Of a stretch of 40,353 nucleotides of DNA, positions 32,132 to 38,012 are shown piece after piece; position 1 is the first letter of the stretch; each line of letters begins with the position of its first letter. The position numbers were made by a program, and so were the translations under genes. The stretch comes from a virus, in the IMG/VR virus record IMGVR_UViG_3300006030_000044, positions 1 through 40,353 of that record. The stretch is one strand, 5' to 3'. The notes beneath the pieces are model-generated. The model saw only the letters and a program-made list of their open reading frames with translations. It did not search any database and had not been told where the DNA came from.

Positions 32132-32302
32132 ATGAACCTCATCAACTCCCTCCCCAGCAACGCCGCCGCCGAGTACGCCAATCTGACCGACGCTGACCGC
32201 GCCGATCTGCACGCTTGGTTTGATATGGTCAACGCCATCAACGACGAAGTTGACGCCGCTTGGGATCGCCTCGCGGCCCTTGTCGATTCGGGGGCGCTCT
32301 GA
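32132..32302 (+). CDS. 56-residue acidic protein, leaderless
   Basis: MNLINSLPSNAAAEYANLTD starts the protein, which ends VDSGAL. It is a compact acidic helical protein (ADLHAWFDMVNAIND). Its stop codon lies inside the terminator stem that follows. The start is set by the promoter 7 nt upstream. It is shorter than most ORF callers report, but the GC-ending codons and exact promoter fit support it. Confidence 0.65.
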   Translation: MNLINSLPSNAAAEYANLTDADRADLHAWFDMVNAINDEVDAAWDRLAALVDSGAL

Positions 32303-32316
32303 GCGCCCCTTTTTTT
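32291..32316 (+). terminator. terminator overlapping a stop codon
   Basis: GGGGCGCTC and GAGCGCCCC form an 8-9 bp stem followed by seven T residues. The stop TGA of the preceding gene is in the hairpin loop region. Confidence 0.85.
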
Positions 32317-32330
32317 CTTTCACTTTTTTC

Positions 32331-32358
32331 TTTACCTGCACGAATTTTTTCTTACTTT
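32331..32358 (+). promoter_or_regulatory. promoter, predicted leaderless (32366 gene)
   Basis: TTTACC, 16-bp spacer, TACTTT, then TATCCCC and ATG. It begins 14 bp after the terminator's T run. Confidence 0.75.
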
Positions 32359-32365
32359 TATCCCC

Positions 32366-32635
32366 ATGAACCAGATCAACCTCGCCCTCACCCTCACCGA
32401 AGCCTCCCTCGTTCTCGCCGCGCTGCGCGATGCCGCCGACGCGATGAACGCGCCGCAGCTTGATGCGGTCATCGACACCCTACAGGCGTCCTATAACGCC
32501 GCCAACGAGGAGGAGCCGTTTGACGGCTTCCGCACCGATGCGGAGGCGGATGCGGATGCCCTCGCGTCTGCTGGCCTCGGCACCGACGAGGACTACGGGT
32601 CCGCCTATGATGACCACTATAGTATGGGCGAGTGA
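32366..32635 (+). CDS. small acidic protein, leaderless
   Basis: An 89-residue strongly acidic protein (MNQINLALTLTEASLVLAAL; later FRTDAEADADALASAGLGTD and DDHYSMGE). The acidic nature may mark a mimic of nucleic acid or an inhibitor; this is speculative. It begins like the 56-residue protein (MNxIN) and also has a leaderless promoter. It ends just before the next repeat module. Confidence 0.6.
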   Translation: MNQINLALTLTEASLVLAALRDAADAMNAPQLDAVIDTLQASYNAANEEEPFDGFRTDAEADADALASAGLGTDEDYGSAYDDHYSMGE

Positions 32636-32636
32636 T

Positions 32637-32705
32637 ATATAGACTCTCTATATAGGGACTCTACATCCCTTTATATAGTGTTATATAAATCCGGGCCAGG
32701 CCCGG
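32637..32705. repeat. cassette-end repeat (TATATAG dyads plus palindrome)
   Basis: Four TATATAG/TATATAA units after the stop codon lead into CCGGGCCAGGCCCGG at 32691-32705. GTCAAG follows at 32715-32720. The layout matches the modules at 31853, 34081, 36365 and 38013. Confidence 0.8.
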
Positions 32706-32749
32706 CGCCCTGCCGTCAAGCGAAAATGAACTTTCAATTTAAAATGAAA

Positions 32750-32777
32750 TGTTCCACGACGCGCAGAATGTTCCACG
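32750..32777 (+). promoter_or_regulatory. two TGTTCCACG boxes
   Basis: TGTTCCACG at 32750-32758 and 32769-32777, 19 bp apart, upstream of the 32839 promoter. Same orientation and spacing as in the 31999 and 36471 arrays. Confidence 0.7.
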
Positions 32778-32803
32778 CTCCAAAAAAAAATCTGAAAAAA
32801 AAT

Positions 32804-32831
32804 TTGACTTCACGGATTTTTTCGTCATTCT
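32804..32831 (+). promoter_or_regulatory. promoter, predicted leaderless (32839 gene)
   Basis: TTGACT, 16-bp spacer, CATTCT, then CTCTCTC and ATG. A-tracts begin at 32782 and 32795. The -10 to ATG segment is identical to that of the 32132 promoter. Confidence 0.75.
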
Positions 32832-32838
32832 CTCTCTC

Positions 32839-33024
32839 ATGAAAAACTACCGCTGGTCTTCAATCATCATCGCGCAGGGTTCGGGTTGCGAACTCGCTTG
32901 GAAAGCGTGCCAAGCTCGCGCCATGAAAAACGACGTTTTCCAAATTGTCCCCGCTACCTTCACGGAGTACATCGTCGAATTTTCCTCCGCGAATCGCACC
33001 GTTTTCCGCTGGTTCAAAAAGTGA
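32839..33024 (+). CDS. small paralogous protein B, leaderless
   Basis: A 61-residue protein (MKNYRWSSIIIAQGSGCELA, ending FRWFKK), paralogous to the gene at 31648. Shared positions include the W-S-x-I-I-A-x-G, the Cys, the AM at the helix end, EYIV and RWF-K at the terminus. The start is the ATG 7 nt after the -10 box, not an upstream ATG in the operator region. No family is recognised. Confidence 0.65.
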   Translation: MKNYRWSSIIIAQGSGCELAWKACQARAMKNDVFQIVPATFTEYIVEFSSANRTVFRWFKK

Positions 33025-33034
33025 AAAAAAGTTG

Positions 33035-33062
33035 TTGACGAAACAAAAAAAATCTCCACACT
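33035..33062 (+). promoter_or_regulatory. promoter, predicted leaderless (33070 gene)
   Basis: TTGACG, 16-bp spacer, CACACT, then CTCTCTC and ATG. It lies only 10 bp past the stop of the previous gene. Confidence 0.72.
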
Positions 33063-33069
33063 CTCTCTC

Positions 33070-33258
33070 ATGAACAAAAACGAACTCAAAGAAATCTACC
33101 TCAAGGGCGGCATGGAAAGCCTCCTCAAGAGTATCGACCTTTACCTCCCCGTGAATATGAGCCGCAAGGCTGTCGCGGAATTCCGCGCCAAGATTGACCG
33201 CGAGCTTGTTGAGATGGAAAAGCGCGCAGAAGAATACGCCACCAAGGTCACCTCATGA
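33070..33258 (+). CDS. small helical protein, leaderless
   Basis: The protein has 62 residues (MNKNELKEIYLKGGMESLLK, then a charged helix ending EEYATKVTS). Its C-terminal part resembles the end of the 36572 protein (EMEKRAEEYATKVTS against ETDRNAAEFAAKINQ). It overlaps the next ORF by 4 bp (ATGA). No domain is recognised. Confidence 0.6.
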   Translation: MNKNELKEIYLKGGMESLLKSIDLYLPVNMSRKAVAEFRAKIDRELVEMEKRAEEYATKVTS

Positions 33259-33479
33259 AATCAGTAAATGAAAGACAATTCGCATACCTCCTGCAAAAAT
33301 ATGAATGGAACACCGAGCTTGTTGAAAAGCATCTTGCTTTGCGCGGTTTTTCGGTTGTTACTGCTGACGCTGCTTTTTGGGGCCGTCTTATCGCTGCGGG
33401 GGCAGACCACCACGGTCACCGTCTCGCGTGGGGAGATTGTGGCGGCGACTCTGATCTTGGAAGCGGGTGGGGAGGCTGA
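33255..33479 (+). CDS. small ORF overlapping the endolysin gene
   Basis: A 74-residue reading (MKSVNERQFAYLLQKYEWNT, then ELVEKHLALRG). Its ATG overlaps the previous stop, and the first 45 codons look natural, but the rest (GADHHGHRLAWGD onward) is Gly/His-rich as expected for a shadow frame. It overlaps the endolysin in another frame by 179 bp or more. It may be a true short gene, a shadow, or the start of a frameshifted product; I lean toward a real N-terminal part. Confidence 0.4.
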   Translation: MKSVNERQFAYLLQKYEWNTELVEKHLALRGFSVVTADAAFWGRLIAAGADHHGHRLAWGDCGGDSDLGSGWGG

Positions 33480-33774
33480 TCCCCGCGCAATGGCGGCGGT
33501 TCGCGAGGTGATCGCGAATCGCGCCAAGAATAAAACGGAACTTGCCGTCATTCTCGCGCCGAAACAATTTTCGTGTTGGAATGGAAAAAACGTCGAGGAC
33601 GGAATCGCGAAAGCAAAGCGCCATCCGAAATGGTCACAGGCTCTCGCTTTAGTTAATCAGAAAACGAATTACACCAACGGCGCGACGCATTATCACGCCG
33701 AAAAAGTTTCCCCGAGTTGGGCGAAAAAGCTTGTCAAGACGGTTCAAATCAATCATCATATCTTCTACAAATGA
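33301..33774 (+). CDS. SleB-type cell-wall hydrolase (endolysin)
   Basis: A 157-residue protein from the ATG at 33301; a start at 33268 would add 11 residues. Residues 8-33 form a hydrophobic segment (SILLCAVFRLLLLTLLFGAV) that may be a signal or signal-anchor sequence. The enzyme domain shows LILEAGGEADPRAMAAVREV, IANRAKN, PKQFSCWN, NGATHYHAEKVSPSWAK and a C-terminal NHHIFYK, matching SleB-type (Hydrolase_2) peptidoglycan hydrolases; the Glu in LILEAGGE is the likely catalytic residue. It would degrade host peptidoglycan at lysis. Its TGA overlaps the next ATG. Confidence 0.8.
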   Translation: MNGTPSLLKSILLCAVFRLLLLTLLFGAVLSLRGQTTTVTVSRGEIVAATLILEAGGEADPRAMAAVREVIANRAKNKTELAVILAPKQFSCWNGKNVEDGIAKAKRHPKWSQALALVNQKTNYTNGATHYHAEKVSPSWAKKLVKTVQINHHIFYK

Positions 33775-33998
33775 AAAACGGTCAACTGTGGTATAATACA
33801 AGGACGCGCCGAGTGGAGCGCGTGATTGCAACGGGTCCGCGTGTATGCGCGACCTCTTATCATCGGGAAGATCTTGTGGGGTGGCCTAACTCTTATATGC
33901 GCCTCGCCACTAGCGCGGAGGTTATAGAGTATCTAGAGGGAGCCGAAGGTCGCCGCCCTCTAGTGACTACAGAAGGCCGCTTGGCTTATGCTAACTAA
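33771..33998 (+). CDS. small protein downstream of endolysin
   Basis: A 75-residue protein from the ATG at 33771, which overlaps the endolysin stop (ATGA). It includes MKNGQLWYNTRTRRVERVIA and HREDLVGWPNSYMRLA and ends GRLAYAN. No membrane segment is seen, so it is not an obvious holin or spanin. The start was chosen on the overlap; an upstream ATG would extend into the endolysin. Confidence 0.55.
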   Translation: MKNGQLWYNTRTRRVERVIATGPRVCATSYHREDLVGWPNSYMRLATSAEVIEYLEGAEGRRPLVTTEGRLAYAN

Positions 33999-34005
33999 AT
34001 AATTT

Positions 34006-34080
34006 TTTCGGTGGAATAGTACGCAAGGAGAGCTTGCGGCATGGGGAGGTTTCGTTGCCCTTCATTAAACACCACCGAAA
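34006..34080 (+). ncRNA. candidate structured RNA (three-way junction)
   Basis: A 75-nt stretch closed by TTTCGGTGG (34006-34014) pairing with CCACCGAAA (34072-34080), nine perfect pairs. Inside are a hairpin CGCAAG/CTTGCG (34022-34038, loop GAGAG) and a second arm ATGGGG...CTTCAT (34041-34064). It follows the 33998 stop by 7 bp and precedes a repeat module. It could act as a 3' end or processing element. No ORF is seen in it. Confidence 0.45.
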
Positions 34081-34215
34081 CTATATAGTGATTGTATAGT
34101 GCTATATAGGCGCTATATAATCCGGGCCAGGCCCGGCAGAAAACCGAAAATTTCGCGAGAGCGCAGATTTTTTATTCGCCAGGTGCACCAGGTGAGGATT
34201 CCGGGCCAGGCCCGG
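34081..34215. repeat. cassette-end repeat, copy B (AT dyads plus paired GC palindromes)
   Basis: TATATAG units (34082-34119) lead to CCGGGCCAGGCCCGG at 34122-34136 and again at 34201-34215, the same 79-bp spacing as copy A. The interior shares TTTCGCGAGA and CGCCAGGTGCACCAGG with copy A. Confidence 0.85.
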
Positions 34216-34269
34216 CGGGTTGTCAAGCATTATTTCGTATTTATTTATTTGTTGTTTCTTCTTTTGCTG

Positions 34270-34297
34270 TTGCACTCACGGATTTTTTATTCACACT
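34270..34297 (+). promoter_or_regulatory. promoter, predicted leaderless (34305 gene)
   Basis: TTGCAC, 16-bp spacer, CACACT, then CTTAACC and ATG. Confidence 0.75.
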
Positions 34298-34304
34298 CTT
34301 AACC

Positions 34305-34523
34305 ATGCAACTAACCAAACGATGCCAATTCAACGGGCAAATCTACACGATGGATTTTCCCACGATGACTGAAGAGCAATACGCCACGGCTTTGATGAAA
34401 TGCGATCTTGGCGCGCTGATTCAAGAAGCATTTTTTTTCTTGACCGCTGATGAGCGCGAGTTCATCATGACTGGTACTCCTCCCCATGTCTGGGAAGAAA
34501 TGTTTGCTGAACAAGAATCATGA
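34305..34523 (+). CDS. small hypothetical protein, leaderless
   Basis: A 72-residue protein (MQLTKRCQFNGQIYTMDFPT; later FFFLTADEREFIMTGTPPHV). It looks like a compact, slightly acidic cytoplasmic protein. The TGA overlaps the next ATG. No family is recognised. Confidence 0.6.
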   Translation: MQLTKRCQFNGQIYTMDFPTMTEEQYATALMKCDLGALIQEAFFFLTADEREFIMTGTPPHVWEEMFAEQES

Positions 34524-34879
34524 AAATCAAAACGGAAGTCTACTTCAACCTGCATAAACACATGCTGTCGATTCGTGTCAATGGGAAAGTGATTGCCCAC
34601 GCCCCTGCGATTACCCTCGACAACCCCACGTTCCACGTTAGTGAGGCGGGGCGGCAGCGTGTGCTGAAGAACAAGCGCAAGAATGTTCACGCATGGGTGC
34701 GCGGCGATTGGGACAATTATCTCCGCACAGCAATCAGCCAAGTTATCCCCGAGAATTCTGTGGAGGTGACTTACAATCCCTACAAGTATTCCACTTTTGT
34801 GCTTGCAAAGGATGGGTCGCCAATTAAAAATGCCCGTTACGTTGCCATCTACGGGAAAAGAATCTTTGCTCAAATATGA
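34520..34879 (+). CDS. conserved-looking phage hypothetical protein
   Basis: A 119-residue protein (MKIKTEVYFNLHKHMLSIRV) with a VNGKVIAHAPAITLDNPTFH segment, a KNKRKNVHAWVRGDW block and a C-terminal YVAIYGKRIF strand. The KNVHAWVRG block recurs in uncharacterised phage proteins as far as I recall, but I cannot name a family. It is likely a single alpha/beta domain. It overlaps both neighbours by 4 bp (ATGA), so it is probably translated with them. Confidence 0.62.
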   Translation: MKIKTEVYFNLHKHMLSIRVNGKVIAHAPAITLDNPTFHVSEAGRQRVLKNKRKNVHAWVRGDWDNYLRTAISQVIPENSVEVTYNPYKYSTFVLAKDGSPIKNARYVAIYGKRIFAQI

Positions 34880-35058
34880 AACCAATGATTGAACCTACCT
34901 ACGCATACCTGCGCGGTGTGCTTGATGCTTACAACAAAGGCTCATACGATTACGAGGCTGTGAAAAAAATGAACAGCCCCAACGCTGGCAGCGATTACAA
35001 GGCTGGTTACGACAAGGGAATGACAATCTATTGCGACGATAATAACCTAAACGATTAA
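34876..35058 (+). CDS. 60-residue hypothetical protein
   Basis: It begins MKPMIEPTYAYLRGVLDAYN and ends YCDDNNLND. The ATG overlaps the previous stop, which supports translation. Acidic, probably helical; no family is recognised. Confidence 0.55.
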   Translation: MKPMIEPTYAYLRGVLDAYNKGSYDYEAVKKMNSPNAGSDYKAGYDKGMTIYCDDNNLND

Positions 35059-35063
35059 ATCCT

Positions 35064-35579
35064 ATGCCTAACTGGTGTGCCAATAACCTGTATGTCAGCG
35101 GTGACTTCACGCGCTTTAATGAGTGGATGGGTGACGTTTTCTCGTTCAATAAAATTCTCCCAATGCCCGAAGAGTTGAAAGACTCTGAACCATTCAACGA
35201 CAAGCACGCCAAACGTAATGAATTCAAGGAGAAGTATGGCGCGTATGATTGGTATGATTGGCGCGTTCAGAATTGGGGAACCAAGTGGGACATTGATGAA
35301 GTTGACATCCAGCAGTACGACCCGACGTTGATGGTGCTGTGCTTTACAACTGCATGGTCGCCGCCTCAAATGGCGATTCAAGCATTGTCAGCCAAGTTCC
35401 CCGAATTAAAATTCAAGCTTGCTTATCTTGAAGAGGGAATGGGCTTTGTTGGCTACAGCATTTGGGAAGGTGGCGAGTATCAAACCGGAGAACACGAAGA
35501 CGACTCTTCAACTGATGCATGGAAAAAGATTGCAATTGACGAGTTTAGTTGGGAGGAGGAAGTCGAGGAAGAAAGCTAA
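35064..35579 (+). CDS. Api92-like protein (ferredoxin-like fold)
   Basis: A 171-residue protein starting MPNWCANNLYVSGDFTRF. The MPNWCxN.L.V.G start, the acidic EPFNDKHAK region and the YDWYDWRVQNWGTKWDIDEV block are typical of the Api92-like family found in phages and plasmids, with a ferredoxin-like C-terminal part. The residues after WSPPQMAIQ agree with this. Function is not known for the family. The gene starts 5 bp after the previous stop and ends before a palindrome at 35626. Confidence 0.82.
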   Translation: MPNWCANNLYVSGDFTRFNEWMGDVFSFNKILPMPEELKDSEPFNDKHAKRNEFKEKYGAYDWYDWRVQNWGTKWDIDEVDIQQYDPTLMVLCFTTAWSPPQMAIQALSAKFPELKFKLAYLEEGMGFVGYSIWEGGEYQTGEHEDDSSTDAWKKIAIDEFSWEEEVEEES

Positions 35580-35625
35580 TAAAAAATCGGAGCCTTGCTG
35601 TAACTTTTTGGTTGCGGCTTGGCAT

Positions 35626-35640
35626 CCGGGCCTGGCCCGG
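35626..35640. repeat. CCGGGCCTGGCCCGG palindrome (inverse centre)
   Basis: A copy with T at the centre instead of A, so read on the other strand. It is followed by GTCAAG at 35649-35654 and lies in the 235-bp gap between the Api92-like gene and the next gene pair. It lacks the TATATAG dyads. Confidence 0.8.
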
Positions 35641-35695
35641 CTGTGCGTGTCAAGCAAAATCTCTCTCGCAACTGAAAATAAATTCAAAATAAATG

Positions 35696-35723
35696 TTGCA
35701 CACCGCGCACACTCTGTCATTCT
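35696..35723 (+). promoter_or_regulatory. promoter of the same family before the 35815 gene
   Basis: TTGCAC, 16-bp spacer, CATTCT, then CTCTC and a TTG codon. A TGTTGCACA box overlaps the -35. It may drive the mini-ORF and the gene at 35815. Confidence 0.6.
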
Positions 35724-35728
35724 CTCTC

Positions 35729-35818
35729 TTGCTGACGGGGAGAAACCAAAGCCGTGAAGACTCCCTAATCACTCATCATATAGGAGATGAGCAGCGCGGC
35801 TCCAATTTACTACTATGA
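35729..35818 (+). CDS. 29-codon TTG-start mini-ORF (possible leader peptide)
   Basis: Starting 5 nt after the -10 box, a TTG-initiated frame (MLTGRNQSREDSLITHHIGD, then EQRGSNLLL) runs to a TGA that overlaps the ATG of the next gene. The promoter position and the overlap suggest a coupled leader peptide, but TTG use and short length make it uncertain. Confidence 0.3.
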   Translation: MLTGRNQSREDSLITHHIGDEQRGSNLLL

Positions 35819-36027
35819 TCATTGCTGACACTCCCTCCGCTATTCTCGCATATCGCTTGCTCGCTTTCAGAAGCGCGCTTAAGCTTGAAACTCTGGGCAT
35901 GACTAATTCACGCGGTTCTGTTTCCAACCATGTTCGCAAAATGTGCAGTTCCCGCACTCGCGACAAAAAGAAATTGCTTGCAGAGTATGAAAATCTCCTC
36001 AAACATCACGGCTTCCTCAAATCATAA
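35815..36027 (+). CDS. small basic protein
   Basis: A 70-residue protein (MIIADTPSAILAYRLLAFRS; later SNHVRKMCSSRTRDKKKL). Its basic C-terminal half suggests nucleic-acid binding. An AGGAGATGAG stretch lies about 25 nt upstream, too far for normal initiation. Translation may be coupled to the mini-ORF before it. The next gene begins 4 bp after the stop. Confidence 0.55.
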   Translation: MIIADTPSAILAYRLLAFRSALKLETLGMTNSRGSVSNHVRKMCSSRTRDKKKLLAEYENLLKHHGFLKS

Positions 36028-36031
36028 TACT

Positions 36032-36364
36032 ATGAAACTCGTCATCAACAGAACCGACATCATCGATGCTTTCGCCGCCAAAACTGGGCTGGAGCATCAT
36101 CAGATCGAAATCGACATTGTGTCACAGCCTATTGTCCCTTCGATCCCGAAGATCAATTCGCTTCTCGATTTCGAAGTTCGCAATGCAATTGCATCGATTT
36201 ACGATGAAGCTATGAACATTCAAGAAGAGTATCGCGCTGGCAAGGGCATTTGCCCCAACAAGATTGCTCTGATCAAAGCGGTCCGCACTCTTGTCCCCAA
36301 CACTTCGCTCAAGGATGCAAAGGATTATGTAGAGAATAATCTTCTTGCTCGACGCTCATTTTAA
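36032..36364 (+). CDS. protein with ribosomal L7/L12 C-terminal-like domain
   Basis: A 110-residue protein from the ATG at 36032 (MKLVINRTDIIDAFAAKTGL). The last 40 residues, NKIALIKAVRTLVPNTSLKD, then AKDYVENN, follow the L7/L12 C-terminal pattern KI.VIK.VR..TGLGLKEAK.LVE. Several phages encode such domains, which in ribosomes contact elongation factors; here the function is unknown. The start was chosen to follow the previous stop closely; an upstream in-frame ATG would give a longer overlap. A repeat module follows at 36365. Confidence 0.7.
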   Translation: MKLVINRTDIIDAFAAKTGLEHHQIEIDIVSQPIVPSIPKINSLLDFEVRNAIASIYDEAMNIQEEYRAGKGICPNKIALIKAVRTLVPNTSLKDAKDYVENNLLARRSF

Positions 36365-36428
36365 TATATAAAGTCTGGTTGATATAGCGCTCTATATAGG
36401 GTGCTGTATCAAACCGGGCCTGGCCCGG
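36365..36428. repeat. cassette-end repeat (TATATA dyads plus palindrome)
   Basis: TATATAAAG, GATATAGCGC and CTATATAGGG units lead to CCGGGCCTGGCCCGG at 36414-36428, followed by GTCAAG at 36436-36441. The layout matches the other modules; the palindrome here has T at the centre. Confidence 0.78.
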
Positions 36429-36470
36429 CCTGGCCGTCAAGCCGAAAAGAGAGTTCATTCCAAAATGAAA

Positions 36471-36498
36471 TGTTCCACGACGCCAAAAATGTTCCACG
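36471..36498 (+). promoter_or_regulatory. two TGTTCCACG boxes
   Basis: TGTTCCACG at 36471-36479 and 36490-36498, 19 bp apart, before the promoter of the 36572 gene. The third array with the same spacing. Confidence 0.7.
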
Positions 36499-36536
36499 CT
36501 CCGCGAAAAAAAATTCAATTTAACGCAAAAAAAAGT

Positions 36537-36564
36537 TTGCAAGTGTAACTGCACCTTGTAGACT
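36537..36564 (+). promoter_or_regulatory. promoter, predicted leaderless (36572 gene)
   Basis: TTGCAA, 16-bp spacer, TAGACT, then GCTCGCG and ATG. An A-tract precedes the -35 box. Confidence 0.78.
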
Positions 36565-36571
36565 GCTCGCG

Positions 36572-36763
36572 ATGAATAACGATTATCCTATCATGTACGG
36601 TTCGATGCGCGGCGCTCTCACCAGCATCGCCTTCTATCACAAGATTCCTGGTGTCGAGATCAAGGACCACCAAGCGTTCCAGAAGTGGCTCAACGAAAGG
36701 GCCGACGAAACGGATCGCAACGCCGCCGAATTCGCCGCGAAAATTAATCAAAAAAGTTCTTGA
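36572..36763 (+). CDS. small helical protein, leaderless
   Basis: A 63-residue protein (MNNDYPIMYGSMRGALTSIA; ends AAEFAAKINQKSS). Its C-terminal end resembles the end of the 33070 protein. The start is the ATG 7 nt after the -10 box. No family is recognised. Confidence 0.6.
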   Translation: MNNDYPIMYGSMRGALTSIAFYHKIPGVEIKDHQAFQKWLNERADETDRNAAEFAAKINQKSS

Positions 36764-36787
36764 ACTCTGCGCAAATCTCTCCAAACT
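36760..36787 (+). promoter_or_regulatory. promoter with longer leader (36818 gene)
   Basis: TTGAAC, 16-bp spacer, CAAACT. The ATG is 30 nt after the -10 box, so this is the one member with a leader; the leader has no Shine-Dalgarno but is A-rich near the start. Confidence 0.55.
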
Positions 36788-36817
36788 TCTTTTCGTCAAC
36801 CTCAACCAAATAAAAAA

Positions 36818-37582
36818 ATGAACAGCGTAAACCTCCATGTCTGCGGCGCAGACAATTCCCAAATCAGCCTTGCCGATCTCGCCAAGGTTCCGACACCCAA
36901 TGCCACCGAGACGTATCAGCCGATCCCTCACGCGAACCTCGTTTCGATCTTTCGCGAGCAGATGAAGGTTGCGGGTCTTGCGATCAAGCAGGAACTGCAC
37001 ACGACTGCCCGTTTCGGTCAGCGTTACTTCGGTCTTTTCGAGATCGACATGGGCAAGCAGGGTTCCTCTGGCACCGTTGTCGGTCTGCGCAACTCGCATG
37101 ACAAGTGCTTCCCTGCTGGCTTCTGCGCTGGCAATGCGCCGTTTGTCTGCTCCAATCTCGTTTTCCATAACGAGATCGTGTTTGCCCGCAAGCACACGAC
37201 CAACGTCCTGCGCGATCTGCCGCAAATCGTTTCGCGTGGAATCGGCGCGCTCTCCGATATGTGGAACAAGCAGGAGGCTCGCGTTGCCAAGTACGAGGCG
37301 ACCCCTCTCACCGATGACGAGGCTGGCACCCTCATCCTGCGCGGCTACCGCGCTGGCGCGGTTGGCAAGACGATGATTGCCGACGTTCTCGACCAATGGG
37401 AGAAGCCCGCGCATGAGGAGTTTGCCCCGCGCAACCTCTGGTCCCTGCACAACGCCTTCACCGAGGTGTACAAGGGCAACCTGATCGCGCTGCCCAAGCG
37501 TAGCCAAGCCCTGCACAGCATCCTCGACCCCTTCGCGGGTCTGAACTTGACGGTTGACATCAAACCGGAGGTTGCGGTCTGA
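36818..37582 (+). CDS. DUF932 phage/plasmid-like protein
   Basis: A 254-residue protein (MNSVNLHVCGADNSQISLAD). The run YQPIPHANLVSIFREQMKVA, VVGLRNSHDKCFPAGFCAGN, then NLVFHNEIVFARKHT matches DUF932, widespread in phages and plasmids and of unknown function. Codon choice is strongly C/G-ending, like the capsid gene, so high expression is likely. A strong terminator follows, so the gene is a clean unit with its own promoter. It sits in the cassette starting at the 36414 palindrome. Confidence 0.85.
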   Translation: MNSVNLHVCGADNSQISLADLAKVPTPNATETYQPIPHANLVSIFREQMKVAGLAIKQELHTTARFGQRYFGLFEIDMGKQGSSGTVVGLRNSHDKCFPAGFCAGNAPFVCSNLVFHNEIVFARKHTTNVLRDLPQIVSRGIGALSDMWNKQEARVAKYEATPLTDDEAGTLILRGYRAGAVGKTMIADVLDQWEKPAHEEFAPRNLWSLHNAFTEVYKGNLIALPKRSQALHSILDPFAGLNLTVDIKPEVAV

Positions 37583-37588
37583 TCAAAC

Positions 37589-37617
37589 GGGGGGCGGTGA
37601 CAGCGCCCCCCTTTTTT
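37589..37617 (+). terminator. Rho-independent terminator after DUF932
   Basis: GGGGGGCG (37589-37596) and CGCCCCCC (37604-37611) form an 8-bp stem with loop GTGACAG, followed by six T residues. It starts 6 bp after the stop codon. Confidence 0.9.
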
Positions 37618-37682
37618 CCCTTGCTTTATCAAATTGCGCTTTTCTTAATACTTTTGTTTGTTTTGCTCAAAAAAAAATTGCG

Positions 37683-38009
37683 ATGAATACCAAAACCAAG
37701 TTGGAGTGGATGCGTACCCGTTATCAGATTCAACAGAAGCGAATCGAAAAGGCTCTGAAGAATCTTGAAGAATACAGCGACAAGACACCGGAGGAAGCCG
37801 AGAAGATGTTTGCGCGTGAGTCTGCCGTGACTCTATACAGGCGCAACGGCTGGCTGAATGAAGATGAGCGCTGGAAGATTGCGTTCTATGCTCAGAAGCT
37901 TCCCCGCCGCACTCGCCGCAGGGATTGCGCCCTGCACCTGTACGAGATCGCCGCAAAGTTTGCGGTCAGTCTCCCGACTGTATATACATACGCTCACTAC
38001 GAGGGATGA
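37683..38009 (+). CDS. helical protein with C-terminal HTH-like motif
   Basis: A 108-residue protein from the ATG at 37683 (MNTKTKLEWMRTRYQIQQKR). The first half is a basic helix pair; the C-terminus LYEIAAKFAVSLPTVYTYAH resembles a helix-turn-helix, so DNA binding and regulation of the cassette region are plausible. A GCG-rich frame upstream adds no family match. The promoter for this gene is unclear; a TTGCTT box lies at 37621. Confidence 0.58.
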   Translation: MNTKTKLEWMRTRYQIQQKRIEKALKNLEEYSDKTPEEAEKMFARESAVTLYRRNGWLNEDERWKIAFYAQKLPRRTRRRDCALHLYEIAAKFAVSLPTVYTYAHYEG

Positions 38010-38012
38010 TAT

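Noticed and set aside
31796-32341. Long minus-strand frame over the repeat region
   Set aside because: Low-complexity phenylalanine-rich translation caused by A-tracts; overlaps regulatory DNA and a better plus-strand gene.
34006-34080. tRNA-like length and closing stem
   Set aside because: No T-arm consensus, no anticodon arm of normal shape and no CCA-compatible end; kept only as a structured RNA candidate.
32637-34120. TATATAG/TATAG motifs as promoters of a phage single-subunit RNA polymerase
   Set aside because: No long T7-like consensus surrounds them, and they lie after stop codons rather than before genes.
31985-36441. GTCAAG after each palindrome as a minus-strand -35 (TTGAC)
   Set aside because: At 16 bp spacing the -10 position falls in the GC palindrome, and no minus-strand gene follows; treated as a cassette motif only. 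The copy at 39882 is a real -35.
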